From: Cupriavidus respiraculi
Lineage (GTDB): Bacteria > Pseudomonadota > Gammaproteobacteria > Burkholderiales > Burkholderiaceae
Direction: 5' to 3'
Assembly: GCF_914271545.1 (NCBI RefSeq)
Contig: NZ_CAJZAH010000001.1
Span: forward strand, 124,001 to 188,000
DNA: 64,000 nucleotides
In this document: positions 9,309 to 18,076 of the stretch, piece after piece
Numbering within the stretch: the stretch's first letter is position 1
Layout of the letters: each line of letters begins with the position of its first letter
Made by a program: the position numbers and the translations under genes
The notes under the pieces: generated by a model
What the model was told of the DNA's origin: nothing
Databases searched by the model: none
What the model saw: only the letters and a program-made list of their open reading frames with translations

Positions 9309-9338
9309 CGTCGCGCAAGCGTTGCAGGCATCCGCCGC

Positions 9339-10730
9339 TCAGTGCGGCTTCGGCGCGCGGGCCTCGCGGACCGTGCCGGCGCGCCGCATCTGCAGCGCGC
9401 GGTCGGTGACGCCGAGCCGGTCGGCGGCGCGCCGCAGGCTGCCGTTGGCCTCGTGCACCGCGATGTCCACGGCGATCTGCTCGGCGGCGCGGCCGATCTC
9501 CTTCAGGCCCAGCCCCATCGACAGGGCACGCTGGATGGCCTGCTCGAACGACGCGTCCAGCCACGGCTGGCTGGGCGTGGCCGCGGCGGGCCGGTCGTCC
9601 TCGGGCACGTCGGCGGCGGTGATTGGCCCGGCGCCGAGGTGGCGGTCCATGATGCGCGAGACCAGTTGCCGCAGCTCCCGCACATTGCCCGGGTACTCGC
9701 GCCGCGACAGGTATTGCGACACCGCTTCGTCGAACTCTGGCGCGCAGCCGTCCGGGCGGGCATTGCGCGCGAAGTGCGCGGCGAAATGCCGGGCCATCTC
9801 GACGATGTCCTGCGTGCGCTCGCGCAGCGGCGGCAGGCGCAGCGTCCAGCTCGCGATGCGGTAGTACAGGTCATGGCGGAACTCGCCGCGCCGCACCGCT
9901 TCGGACAAGTCCCGGTGCGTGGCGCAGACCAGCCGGAAGTCGGTCTCGTGCCAGGTATTGCCGCCCACGCACTTGTAGACGTGCTCCTGCACGACCCGCA
10001 GCAACTGCCCCTGCAGCGGCAGCGGCAGTTCGCCCACTTCGTCCAGGAACAGCGTGCCGTTGTGCGCCATCGCGAAGGCGCCCTCGCGGGCCTGCACGGC
10101 GCCGGTGAACGCGCCGCGCTCATGGCCGAAGAATTCGCTGCCCGACAACTCCGGCACGATGGTCGTGCAGTCCAGCGTGACCAGGCTGCCCTTGCCGGGT
10201 CGCGCATCCAGCGCATGCACGAGCCGCGCCACCAATTCCTTGCCGGTGCCGCTCTCGCCGAGCACCAGCAGATCGGCGTGGGTGAAGTGCGCAAGCTCGA
10301 CGGTCTGGCGCAGGATCTTGCGCCAGCGCGGACCCTGCCCGATCAGCCCGTCGCGCACGCTCGCCTGTTCCATCAGGCGGTCCACCGTCTCCCAGCGCTG
10401 CAGCCGCGCCGCGATGTCCATGGCGGGTGCGCCGGAGCGGTGCCAGCAGAGCAGTTCGGAGGCGCCGGCCTTGAGCAGCTGCCAGGGGTCCGCATGCCAG
10501 CCGTTGGGCGAGATGTCGATGGCCAGCACGCGCTCCATCGCCGTGCCGCGCGCCTCCTGTGTCAGGGCGAGGAGGGCTTCGGTGATTTCGCTGAAGAACA
10601 GGAGGCGGGGTGTGCAGGACTGTAGCGCGCGCGAGGGCTGGGGAGCGATGCCGGCGTCCGCGAGCGCGGCCAGGATTCGCGGCTTCTGCCGGTCATCGAC
10701 GGGAGGGACGAAGTCAACCGAGACGTGCAT
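9339..10730 (-). CDS. Sigma-54-dependent Fis-family transcriptional activator
   Basis: This is a bacterial enhancer-binding protein of 463 residues. The central AAA+ domain has Walker A GESGTGKE (about residue 155), an intact GAFTGA loop (about 205) for contact with sigma-54, Walker B GTLFLDEVGE, and a C-terminal Fis-type helix-turn-helix (AVHEANGSLRRAADRLGVTDRALQ). The N-terminal 130 residues show no PAS, GAF or phospho-acceptor motif that I recognise. ATG 10730 is preceded by GAGGTG; a GTG 18 bp upstream is the alternative. It is convergent with the cluster at 1-9308 and is its obvious candidate regulator, but no -24/-12 site was found inside the visible cluster. Confidence 0.9.
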   Translation of the reverse strand: MHVSVDFVPPVDDRQKPRILAALADAGIAPQPSRALQSCTPRLLFFSEITEALLALTQEARGTAMERVLAIDISPNGWHADPWQLLKAGASELLCWHRSGAPAMDIAARLQRWETVDRLMEQASVRDGLIGQGPRWRKILRQTVELAHFTHADLLVLGESGTGKELVARLVHALDARPGKGSLVTLDCTTIVPELSGSEFFGHERGAFTGAVQAREGAFAMAHNGTLFLDEVGELPLPLQGQLLRVVQEHVYKCVGGNTWHETDFRLVCATHRDLSEAVRRGEFRHDLYYRIASWTLRLPPLRERTQDIVEMARHFAAHFARNARPDGCAPEFDEAVSQYLSRREYPGNVRELRQLVSRIMDRHLGAGPITAADVPEDDRPAAATPSQPWLDASFEQAIQRALSMGLGLKEIGRAAEQIAVDIAVHEANGSLRRAADRLGVTDRALQMRRAGTVREARAPKPH

Positions 10731-11061
10731 GGGCAGCACCTCTTGCACCAGCGAAGGCCACCGGAAGCCGGCAGCCGACGGGTGCCTGACTTCCGGTTGG
10801 CGTTATAGGCGATCGTCCCGGGGGATGCAATGGCGCACGGAAGGCCTGCCCGGCGCGGCACGGCGCGTTAAGAAGCGCTTCATTCAGTGTGTACGGCGGC
10901 TTGTCGCGCCACTGATACAGCGCGGGCAGGGGCAGTGCATTAGCCGCTGTGTCTGCGGTCGGCGGATATGCACGCCGACGAATAAAGCCGCTCGCCGCGC
11001 GCCGGGCGCGTGCCGATGAAAATTTTTCCGGCGCGGCGCGGCGCGACGGGCCGGCCCGGCG
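10731..11061. other. Intergenic region without recognisable gene
   Basis: This stretch lies upstream of the sigma-54 activator and downstream of the carrier gene, both on the minus strand, so it should hold the activator's promoter. I see no convincing promoter consensus, no terminator hairpin with a T-run and no coding potential beyond GC-driven open frames. A short AT-rich patch (GATGAAAATTTTTC) lies near 11014-11029. Confidence 0.5.
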
Positions 11062-12411
11062 TCAGCCCGGGCGCGACACCATCGCCGCAGGGGCCGCGGT
11101 CACCGCGCCTTCATGGCGCCGGCCCAGCCACCATCCCAGCATGGCCCACGCCAGCGCCAGCACCGCGCCGGTCAGCGCCACCGCGGCTGGATGGCCGGCC
11201 AGCGCGTCGATGGCCGTCTTGACCCAGGCGCTCACCGCATCGCCCGCGCGGTAGATGGCCGTGTCGATGACGTTCTTGGCCTTGTACTTGGTCTCGGCAT
11301 CCACCACCGTGAACAGCATTTCGCGGCCGGGGCGGATCATCGCGTATTCGCCCACGCGCCGCAGGATCATGAGGCCGGCGAGCACGGCGAACGTCGGCAT
11401 CGCCGCCAGCAGCAGGAAGCCCGCCGCCACCGCCAGCGGGATGGCGGTGAGCAGCGCCGTCACGCCGTAGCGCCGCGCCACGCGGCCGGAGAAGAACAGT
11501 TGGACCACGATGGTCAGCGCCTGTACCACCGCGTCCAGCGCGCTGAATACCTGCGTCTGCCGCGTGCGATCGGGAAAGGCCTCGGCGACCAGGCGCGCCT
11601 GTTCGAAGTAGAGGAAGGTGCTGGCCGTGGCCAGCAGGATCACGAACAGGCCGATGCCCAGCAGATAGCGCGAGCGCAGCACCAGCGTCAGGCCCGCCAT
11701 CAGCCCGCCGCCGATGGGCTGCGACGGGTCCTGCTGCCGTACGGTCGCGCCCGCCACCGCCTGGCCGGCGCCGCCGCGCCCGCGCCAGCCGAACAGATAG
11801 CCCACGCCGGGCAGCGTCGCGCCCAGCAGCATGGCGGACAGCAGCATCAGCCCGGTCAGCCCGATCGTCGGCACCAGCCAGCCGGACAGCACCGGCCCAG
11901 CCAGGCCGCCCGCGCTGGCGCCCGCCGCCAGCACCGGGAACAGGCGCTTGGCCTGCTCGGGCCGGAACACGTCCGCCATCAGGCTCCAGGCCACGGAGAC
12001 CACGAACAGATTGAAGACCGACAGCCACACGTAGAACGTGCGGGCCAGCCACACGTTGTCCGGCGCGGCCCGTGTCGCCAGGGCGAATACCAGCAGGTTG
12101 ACGATGAAGAAGGCGTAGACCCACGGCACGAAGCGCCGCCGTGGCAGCCGCGCGCTGCACAGCCCGTAGAGCGGAATGGCGGCGAGCATCACGACGAAGG
12201 TCGCGGTAAAGAGCCATTGCAGGTTTTTGACGCCGCCCGCGATGCCCATGGTCTCGCGCACCGGCCGCAGCATGAAGTAGCTGGCGAAGAGGCAGAAGAA
12301 GAACAGAAAGCCGGCGAGGACCGCGCCGCGCTCGCCGGCGGCCACGCCCAGCAGCGTGCGTGGGGCGCGGGGCTCGGGCCGCGGGGGCGGGGCGCGATGG
12401 TCCGGTTCCAC
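11062..12411 (-). CDS. NTP/NDP-exchange-type (MFS-like) membrane carrier
   Basis: This 449-residue integral membrane protein has about 12 hydrophobic segments. The N-terminal segment (FLFFFCLFASYFMLRPVRETMGI) carries the RPVRET-type signature seen in proteins annotated as NTP/NDP exchange transporters or MFS relatives of the Tlc ADP/ATP translocases. In free-living Proteobacteria the substrate of this group is not established, so nucleotide transport should not be assumed. The arginine-rich cytoplasmic N-terminus has no signal peptide. The downstream-of-promoter neighbour, an aldo/keto reductase, ends 9 bp before this gene on the same strand, so the two probably form an operon. Confidence 0.75.
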   Translation of the reverse strand: MEPDHRAPPPRPEPRAPRTLLGVAAGERGAVLAGFLFFFCLFASYFMLRPVRETMGIAGGVKNLQWLFTATFVVMLAAIPLYGLCSARLPRRRFVPWVYAFFIVNLLVFALATRAAPDNVWLARTFYVWLSVFNLFVVSVAWSLMADVFRPEQAKRLFPVLAAGASAGGLAGPVLSGWLVPTIGLTGLMLLSAMLLGATLPGVGYLFGWRGRGGAGQAVAGATVRQQDPSQPIGGGLMAGLTLVLRSRYLLGIGLFVILLATASTFLYFEQARLVAEAFPDRTRQTQVFSALDAVVQALTIVVQLFFSGRVARRYGVTALLTAIPLAVAAGFLLLAAMPTFAVLAGLMILRRVGEYAMIRPGREMLFTVVDAETKYKAKNVIDTAIYRAGDAVSAWVKTAIDALAGHPAAVALTGAVLALAWAMLGWWLGRRHEGAVTAAPAAMVSRPG

Positions 12412-12420
12412 GGCGCGGCC

Positions 12421-13353
12421 TCAGGCGAACAGCGCCGCGATGCGGTCGCGCTGTGCCGCGTCCGGCATGCGGCCCACGCCAGCGCCCAGGTTGTCGCGCA
12501 TATGGCGGGGGTTGGAGGTGGCCGGAATGGCGGCGGTCACCGCCGGATGGCTGACGATGAACTTGAGCAGCAGCTGGCCCCAGCTGGTGCAGTCGATCTC
12601 CTCAGCCCACGGCGGCAACGGCTTGCCCTGCACGCCGCGGAACAGGCGGCCGTCCTGGAACGGCCGGTTGATCAGCACCGCGACGCCGCGCTGCTCGCAC
12701 AGCGGCAGCAGCGTCCGTTCGGCCTCGCGCTCGGCCACCGAATAGTTGATCTGCATAAAGTCGAGCCGCTCGCTGCGCACGAGCTGCGCCAGCGTGTCGT
12801 GCGCGTCGGCGCGGTAGTGCGTCAGGCCGATATAGCGGGTCTTGCCCTGTTCTTTCAGCTGGCGCAGGTAGCGCAGGTTGTCGCGCCAGTCGATCAGGTT
12901 GTGGACCTGCAGCAGGTCCACGGTTTCGCTGCCCAGTTCGCGTTGCGACTGCGCCCATTGGGCCTGCGCCGGCACGCCCGATTGCGCGGAGATCTTGGTG
13001 GCCAGGAACACCTGCTTGCGCGCGTTGTGGTGGCGCAGCAGCTCGCCGGTGACCCCCTCGGCGGCGCCGTACATCGGCTCGGTGTCGAGGACCGAGCCCG
13101 GGGTGCGCAGCAGCAGCTCGAGCACGTTGGACAACGGGCTTTCGCGCACGCCCTGCTTGCTGGCGTCGAAGGTATCGGCCGTTCCCAGGCCGATGACCGG
13201 CAGCGTTTCGTTCGTGTTCGGAATGGGGCGCCGGTGCATGGTCCCGGCGGGTGCGCCAGCCGGCGCGGAGGCGGATTGGGCGGCGGTGACGGTCGGCAGG
13301 CCGGCGGCTAGCGCGGCGGACCATCCCAGGAAGTTGCGGCGGTCGACGGGCAT
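12421..13353 (-). CDS. Tat-exported aldo/keto reductase
   Basis: This 310-residue NADPH-type aldo/keto reductase has an N-terminal twin-arginine signal (DRRNFLGWSAALAAGLPTVTAAQ), so it probably folds with its cofactor in the cytoplasm and is moved to the periplasm. The catalytic tetrad is visible: Asp and Tyr in VLDTEPMYG, Lys in FLATK, His in LLQVH. The physiological carbonyl substrate is unknown. Its gene directly precedes the carrier gene on the same strand with a 9-bp gap. Periplasmic members of this superfamily are uncommon, which makes the Tat signal the notable point. Confidence 0.85.
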   Translation of the reverse strand: MPVDRRNFLGWSAALAAGLPTVTAAQSASAPAGAPAGTMHRRPIPNTNETLPVIGLGTADTFDASKQGVRESPLSNVLELLLRTPGSVLDTEPMYGAAEGVTGELLRHHNARKQVFLATKISAQSGVPAQAQWAQSQRELGSETVDLLQVHNLIDWRDNLRYLRQLKEQGKTRYIGLTHYRADAHDTLAQLVRSERLDFMQINYSVAEREAERTLLPLCEQRGVAVLINRPFQDGRLFRGVQGKPLPPWAEEIDCTSWGQLLLKFIVSHPAVTAAIPATSNPRHMRDNLGAGVGRMPDAAQRDRIAALFA

Positions 13354-13549
13354 GGCATCTCCATTCGCAAGGGGGCACCGCGACGCGCCGATATCCCACG
13401 CCGTCCGCCCGGGTTCAGTTTTGGTCCGGCCATTGTACGGAATGGGAACGTGGTGCGTTGCAACGAAGATGGCATGGGGTGGAGCGGCGGCAGACGAGAC
13501 GGGCGTCCGGCGTGCCCCGGCATCGTCATCGCCATCGCGGCGGCACGGT

Positions 13550-14338
13550 CTAGCGGGGCGCTTCCGCGGCCGGGGTGGGCCCGTCCACGTCTTCCTCGTC
13601 GATATCGAGGAACTTCACGTTCAAGGTCGTCCATTCGTTGGAACGCAGGATCAGCCGGTCGCCGTCGATGGGGTAGAAGCGCTCCAGCACTCGCTTGCCC
13701 TCGTCTTCGCCCGGATTGCGGTCGTCCGCCAGTTTGCGGCGCATGGCCGAGGCCAGGATGATGCGGTCCAGCTCGCCGTTTTCCTTCAGCTCGTAGTCCA
13801 TCAGCAGGCCGGTGAACAGGTAGGGCGCATCGTGCAGCGGCACGATGGCGCTGACCACCACGGCCGCGGGGTTGCCCACCACGTCGATGCCGCTGAACAG
13901 GTAATGCCACGGGGCCTGCTGGCGGAAGTAGTTCTGGAAGCGGCTGGTGGGCCGGTCGAGCCCGTAGTGGGTCACCAGGAAGCGCCGTACCAGCGCGCCG
14001 GCGACGGCGATGCCGAAGGTGCTGAAGAAGTAGGCGAAGATCGGGAGGGGGTGTTCGTTGAGCCATTCGTAGCGCGCTACGGGAATGGCATTGATGGCGG
14101 CGGCGCCGGAGAGCATGCGCAGCGCGTCGCCGAGGTACAGCCGGTAGTCCAGCAGGTAGACCGCCACCGCCAGCACGGCGCTGTCGATCAGCAGGCCGAA
14201 GGAAACGGATTTGAGGGCGGTGGTGCCGAACGGCGTCATGTCCGCCTGGCGCAGTTCCCGGGCCTGGCTGAAATGGTGATAGATGAAACCGGGCGCGAGC
14301 AGCAGGAACAGCAGTACGGCGGGGAGGGCGACGTTCAA
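13550..14338 (-). CDS. Uncharacterised membrane protein (DUF6338-like)
   Basis: This 262-residue protein has an N-terminal hydrophobic segment (ALPAVLLFLLLAPGFIYHHF), two or three further membrane segments (about 50-75 and 105-130) and a soluble C-terminal domain of about 130 residues ending in an acidic tail. TTG is the start: the codon is preceded by AAGGA at 6 bp, and it sits 3 bp after the stop of the small upstream gene, indicating translational coupling. The resemblance to DUF6338 proteins is from memory and weak. The function is unknown. Confidence 0.65.
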   Translation of the reverse strand: MNVALPAVLLFLLLAPGFIYHHFSQARELRQADMTPFGTTALKSVSFGLLIDSAVLAVAVYLLDYRLYLGDALRMLSGAAAINAIPVARYEWLNEHPLPIFAYFFSTFGIAVAGALVRRFLVTHYGLDRPTSRFQNYFRQQAPWHYLFSGIDVVGNPAAVVVSAIVPLHDAPYLFTGLLMDYELKENGELDRIILASAMRRKLADDRNPGEDEGKRVLERFYPIDGDRLILRSNEWTTLNVKFLDIDEEDVDGPTPAAEAPR

Positions 14339-14341
14339 GCG

Positions 14342-14515
14342 CTATCCTTGCGCGGGGATGATCCTGAGCTGGACCTTGCGCTGGCGGTTCTGGTCCTTGA
14401 ACGTGATGGTGCGGGAATCGTTGACCTTGCCGGTGGCGATGAACTCGCGAAGGGCGTTGGCCGCCTTCGGATCGTTGCGCAGCTTGCGGACGGTCTCACT
14501 GATGATGACTTTCAT
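14342..14515 (-). CDS. Small 57-residue conserved-looking protein
   Basis: ATG 14515 opens a 57-residue frame on the minus strand that starts MKVIISETVRKLRNDPK and ends QLRIIPAQG. It follows a plausible ribosome site (GGAGATCG) and ends 3 bp before the TTG start of the membrane protein gene. The charged, beta/alpha-like sequence with no signal peptide suggests a small soluble protein. The coupling to the membrane protein gene supports it as a real gene. The function is unknown. Confidence 0.6.
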   Translation of the reverse strand: MKVIISETVRKLRNDPKAANALREFIATGKVNDSRTITFKDQNRQRKVQLRIIPAQG

Positions 14516-14602
14516 CGCGATCTCCTGTGACTGCCTAAGGATAGCGCATAAGAGGCCATCGCGACACCCGCAGGGGGCGGCTGCCGCCGCCCCGTAGCCT
14601 GC

Positions 14603-15964
14603 TCAGAGCACCGTGGCGAGCGCCAGGGTCAGCACCAGCGCGACCACCGAGATGATCGTCTCGCAGACCGACCACGTCTTGAAGGTCTGGGCGACGGTCA
14701 TGTTGAAGTACTCCTTGACCAGCCAGAAGCCGCCGTCGTTGACGTGCGACAGGATCAGCGAGCCCGCGCCGGTGGTCAGCACCAGCAGCTCGGGCCGCGT
14801 GCCCGGCACGCTGGCGGCGATCGGGGCGACGATGCCGGCGGCCGTGGTCATCGCCACCGTGGCCGAGCCCGTGGCGATCCGGATCATCACCGCCACCAGC
14901 CAGCCCAGCATCAGCACCGAGACATTGGCGCCGGTGGCCACGTCCACGATGGCGTTGGACACGCCCGAGTCGCGCAGGATGCGGCCGAAGCCGCCGCCGG
15001 CGCCGACCACCAGCGTGATGATGGCGGTGGGCGCCACGCACTCGTTGGTAAAGCGCAGGATGGTCTCGCGGTTGAAGCCGCGCGCCTTGCCGAAGGTATA
15101 GAAGCTCACCAGCGCGGCGATGAGCAGCGCGATCACCGAGTTGCCGATCAGCTTCAGGAAATCGTTGGCGAAGGTCTTCGGCGTGGTGAAGAGGTCGGCC
15201 CAGCTGCCGATCAGCATCAGCATCACGGGCAGCAGGATCGTGAACACCGTGATGCCGAAGCCGGGCAACTGGTGCGAGGCGGCCACGTCGTCAGCTTCCT
15301 CGGTGAACTGGTCGGCGAGCGGGTTGTAATCCGGCAGCTTGACGTAGCGGTCCATCAGGCGGGCAAACAGCGGTCCCGCGATGGCCGCGGTCGGCACGCC
15401 GACGATCAGCGCGAACAGGATGGTCTTGCCGATGTCCGCGCCATAGGCGGTCACGGCGAGCAGCGCCGCCGGGTGCGGCGGGATCAGGCCGTGCACGACC
15501 GACAGGCCGGCGACCATCGGAATGCCCACCAGCACCATCGACGTGCCGGTGCGCTTGGCCACGTTGAACGCGATCGGCACCAGCAGCACGAAGCCCACCT
15601 CGAAGAACACCGGCAGGCCGACGATGAAGGCGATGGTCGCCATCGCCCAGTGCACGTTCTTCTCGCCGAAGAAGTCGATCAGCGTGCGCGCGATGCGCTC
15701 GGCGCCGCCGGACTCGGCCATCATCTTGCCCAGCATCGTGCCCAGGCCCACCACCAGCGCGATATGGCCCAGCGTGCCGCCCACCCCGGCTTCGAACGAC
15801 TTGACGATCTCGGTCATCGGCATGCCGACCGCGAAGCCGAGCAGCACCGACACCACCACCAGCGTGATGAAGGGGTTCAGCTTGAATCTGGCGATCAGCA
15901 CCACGAGCGCGATCACCGCGATCAGCGCGTATATCAGAAGAGTGGTTCCGGCGACGGTAGCCAT
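14603..15964 (-). CDS. gntP: GntP family gluconate/sugar-acid:H+ symporter
   Basis: This 453-residue inner-membrane permease has about 12-14 hydrophobic segments and is typical of the GntP family: LNPFITLVVVSVLLGFAVGMP near the N-terminus, GGTLGHIALVVGLGTMLGKMM, and GLIPPHPAALLAV. Family members take up gluconate and related aldonates or D-serine by proton symport. The neighbours (RidA, D-aminoacylase, and a divergent DSD-like enzyme, KDG kinase and KDPG aldolase) point to an N-acylated or amino sugar acid as cargo here. A terminator-like hairpin separates it from the ridA gene upstream, so its expression may be partly uncoupled from the rest. Confidence 0.9.
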   Translation of the reverse strand: MATVAGTTLLIYALIAVIALVVLIARFKLNPFITLVVVSVLLGFAVGMPMTEIVKSFEAGVGGTLGHIALVVGLGTMLGKMMAESGGAERIARTLIDFFGEKNVHWAMATIAFIVGLPVFFEVGFVLLVPIAFNVAKRTGTSMVLVGIPMVAGLSVVHGLIPPHPAALLAVTAYGADIGKTILFALIVGVPTAAIAGPLFARLMDRYVKLPDYNPLADQFTEEADDVAASHQLPGFGITVFTILLPVMLMLIGSWADLFTTPKTFANDFLKLIGNSVIALLIAALVSFYTFGKARGFNRETILRFTNECVAPTAIITLVVGAGGGFGRILRDSGVSNAIVDVATGANVSVLMLGWLVAVMIRIATGSATVAMTTAAGIVAPIAASVPGTRPELLVLTTGAGSLILSHVNDGGFWLVKEYFNMTVAQTFKTWSVCETIISVVALVLTLALATVL

Positions 15965-16016
15965 CTTGTCTCCTTTGAGCGGGACCTGCCCGGTCGGGGC
16001 ACCCGCGTCCGCTATG

Positions 16017-16039
16017 AAAAAAGCCGCGTTGTGAGCGGC
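16017..16039 (-). terminator. Intrinsic terminator or attenuator between ridA and gntP
   Basis: Read on the minus strand, GCCGC-TCACAAC-GCGGC is followed by six T, a short but classic stem plus T-run. It lies after the RidA gene and 53 bp before the GntP start, inside what looks like one operon. It could reduce transcription into gntP. The stem is only 5 bp, so termination would be partial. A second hairpin (16055-16082) without a T-run lies beside it. Confidence 0.55.
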
Positions 16040-16173
16040 CGGTCATGAAACACCGACGGCCATCCCGCAAGGGAAGCCGTCGCGCGCGTTGCCCCCGCGC
16101 TGGCGCGCGGCGGCAGGCTCATACGATGACGACGATATGCATCCGGCCTGCTGTCGTGCCGGATGGCCATGGC

Positions 16174-16566
16174 TTACTGGCCTGGCTTCTTGTAGGCGAT
16201 GCAGTCCACCTCGACCTTGCAGTCCACCACCATGCTGGACTGCACACAGGCGCGCGCGGGCGGATTGGCGCCGAAGTATTCCTTGAAGATCTTGTTGAAC
16301 GAGGCGAAGTCGCGGGCGTCGTCCAACCACACGCCGCAGCGCACGACATGCTCGGGGCCGTAGCCGGCCTCGGTGAGGATGGCCAGCACGTTCTGGATGG
16401 CCTGGTGCGTCTGCGCGACGATATTGCCCTCGACCACCTCGCCGTCCACCATCGGGACCTGGCCCGACACATACAGCCAGCCGTCGGCCTGCACCGCGCG
16501 GGCGAACGGCATGTGCTGGCCGCCGGTGCCGGTGCCGCCTTCGACGCCGAATCGTTTGATTTCCAT
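16174..16566 (-). CDS. RidA family (YjgF/UK114) enamine/imine deaminase
   Basis: This 130-residue protein matches the RidA family: GWLYVSGQVPM, AQTHQAIQNVLAILTEAGYG, VRCGVWLDDARDFASFN and the end PARACVQ, where the conserved Arg binds the substrate carboxylate. RidA hydrolyses reactive 2-enamine/imine products of PLP-dependent dehydratases to 2-keto acids and ammonia. That fits the divergent DSD-like enzyme, whose dehydration of an amino acid or amino sugar acid would release such an intermediate. It lies 26 bp after the D-aminoacylase gene, in the same operon. Confidence 0.92.
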   Translation of the reverse strand: MEIKRFGVEGGTGTGGQHMPFARAVQADGWLYVSGQVPMVDGEVVEGNIVAQTHQAIQNVLAILTEAGYGPEHVVRCGVWLDDARDFASFNKIFKEYFGANPPARACVQSSMVVDCKVEVDCIAYKKPGQ

Positions 16567-16592
16567 GAATACTCCTGCTGATCGGTGATGCT

Positions 16593-18074
16593 TTATCGGG
16601 AATCGGCGCCGGCGGTGCCGCGGGGAAGGAAGCGGCCCGCGCGAACGCCGGTGGCTTGCCGCTGCTGCCAGGCGAGCTCGCCGTTGACCCAGACCGCGGC
16701 GATGCCTTCGGCCGGTTGCATGGGGTCGGTGAAGCTGGCCGCGTCGCGGATGGTGGCGGCATCGAACAGCACGAGGTCCGCCCAATAGCCTTCGCGCACG
16801 AAGCCGCGTCCGGACAGGCCGAAGCGCTCGGCCGACATGCCGGTCATCTTGTTGACGGCGACGGCCAGCGGGAACAGCTCCCGGTCGCGCGCGTAGTGGC
16901 CCAGCACCCGGGGAAACGCGCCCCACAGGCGCGGATGCGGCAGCGGGTCGTTGGGCAGGCCGTCGGAGCCCACCACGGTGGCCGGGTGCGAGAGGATGCG
17001 GTCCACATCCGCGTCCTCCATGCAGTGATAGACGGCGCCCGCGGGCTGCAGCCGGCGCGCCGCTTCCATCAGATCGACCTCCCACTCGGCGGCGATGTCG
17101 GCGAGCAGCCGTCCGCCCATGTCGGGATGGGGCTCGGACCAGGTGACCTGGATATCGAAGTCGCTGGTGACCTGCTTGAGGTCCAGCGTCGACGAACTCG
17201 CCGTGTACGGATAGCAGTCGCAGCCCACCGGCTGCCAGCGCTGCGCGCCCTCCAGCGCCTCCAGCACTTCGCCGCTGCGGCCCCAGTTCGCCATGCCGGC
17301 GCACTTCAGGTGCGAGATGACGACGGGTACGCGGGCATGGCGGCCGATGCGGAAGGCTTCGTCCATCGCGTCGAGAATCTCGGCGAATTCGCTGCGCAGA
17401 TGCGTCGCATACAGGCCGCCGGCCTTCGCGAGCGGTTCGGCAAGCGCCAGCACTTCCTCCGTGGGTGCATGGATCGCATTGCCGTAGGCGAGGCCCGTCG
17501 ACAGGCCCAGCGCGCCGTGGGCCAGCGCTTCGTCTAGCTGCGCGCGCATGGCCGCGATCTCTTCGGCGGTGGCCGCGCGATCGAGCCGGTCCATATGGTT
17601 GCTGCGCAAGGCGGTATGGCCAACCAGCGCAGCGACGTTGATGGCAGGGCGTGCCGCGTCGACTGCCTCGACATAGGCGCGGAAGTCCGGGTAGCGGAAA
17701 TCCGCGGCCTGGCCCAACAGATTCATCGGATCCGGCGGCTCGCCGCGCAGCGAGACCGGCGCGGCGCTGATGCCGCAGTTGCCGACGATCACCGTGGTTA
17801 CGCCCTGCGACAGCTTGGGGGCCATCTCGGGCTGGCGTACCACGTTGGTGTCATCGTGCGTATGCACGTCGATAAAGCCCGGCGCGAGCACCAGCCCGTC
17901 GCCATCCACCACATGGGCCGCGCTGTCCGGATCGATCGGAGTGTCGTCGCCGTCGAGCAGCGCGATGCGGGCGATGCGCCCGTCGCGCACGGCCACGTCG
18001 GCGAGGCGCGCGCTGGCGCCGGAGCCGTCGAGCAGCGTCACGCGCCGGATCAGGGTGTCGAACAGATGAGGCAT
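16593..18074 (-). CDS. N-acyl-D-amino-acid deacylase (D-aminoacylase)
   Basis: This 493-residue amidohydrolase-superfamily enzyme has IDVHTHDD (HxH metal ligands), IVGNCGISAAP (metal-binding Cys), VVISHLKCAG, and GSDGLPND with the catalytic Asp. This is the standard D-aminoacylase plan and length. Family members release acyl groups from N-acyl-D-amino acids. In this locus an N-acyl amino sugar acid such as N-acetylglucosaminate is an equally good substrate; that is inference from neighbours. It starts 2 bp after the RpiR-gene stop on the same strand, so the two are co-transcribed. Confidence 0.9.
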   Translation of the reverse strand: MPHLFDTLIRRVTLLDGSGASARLADVAVRDGRIARIALLDGDDTPIDPDSAAHVVDGDGLVLAPGFIDVHTHDDTNVVRQPEMAPKLSQGVTTVIVGNCGISAAPVSLRGEPPDPMNLLGQAADFRYPDFRAYVEAVDAARPAINVAALVGHTALRSNHMDRLDRAATAEEIAAMRAQLDEALAHGALGLSTGLAYGNAIHAPTEEVLALAEPLAKAGGLYATHLRSEFAEILDAMDEAFRIGRHARVPVVISHLKCAGMANWGRSGEVLEALEGAQRWQPVGCDCYPYTASSSTLDLKQVTSDFDIQVTWSEPHPDMGGRLLADIAAEWEVDLMEAARRLQPAGAVYHCMEDADVDRILSHPATVVGSDGLPNDPLPHPRLWGAFPRVLGHYARDRELFPLAVAVNKMTGMSAERFGLSGRGFVREGYWADLVLFDAATIRDAASFTDPMQPAEGIAAVWVNGELAWQQRQATGVRAGRFLPRGTAGADSR

Positions 18075-18076
18075 GG

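Noticed and set aside
11113-13311. A 732-codon plus-strand frame across the carrier and aldo/keto reductase genes
   Set aside because: It runs antisense through two genes with clear families and shows no recognisable domain.
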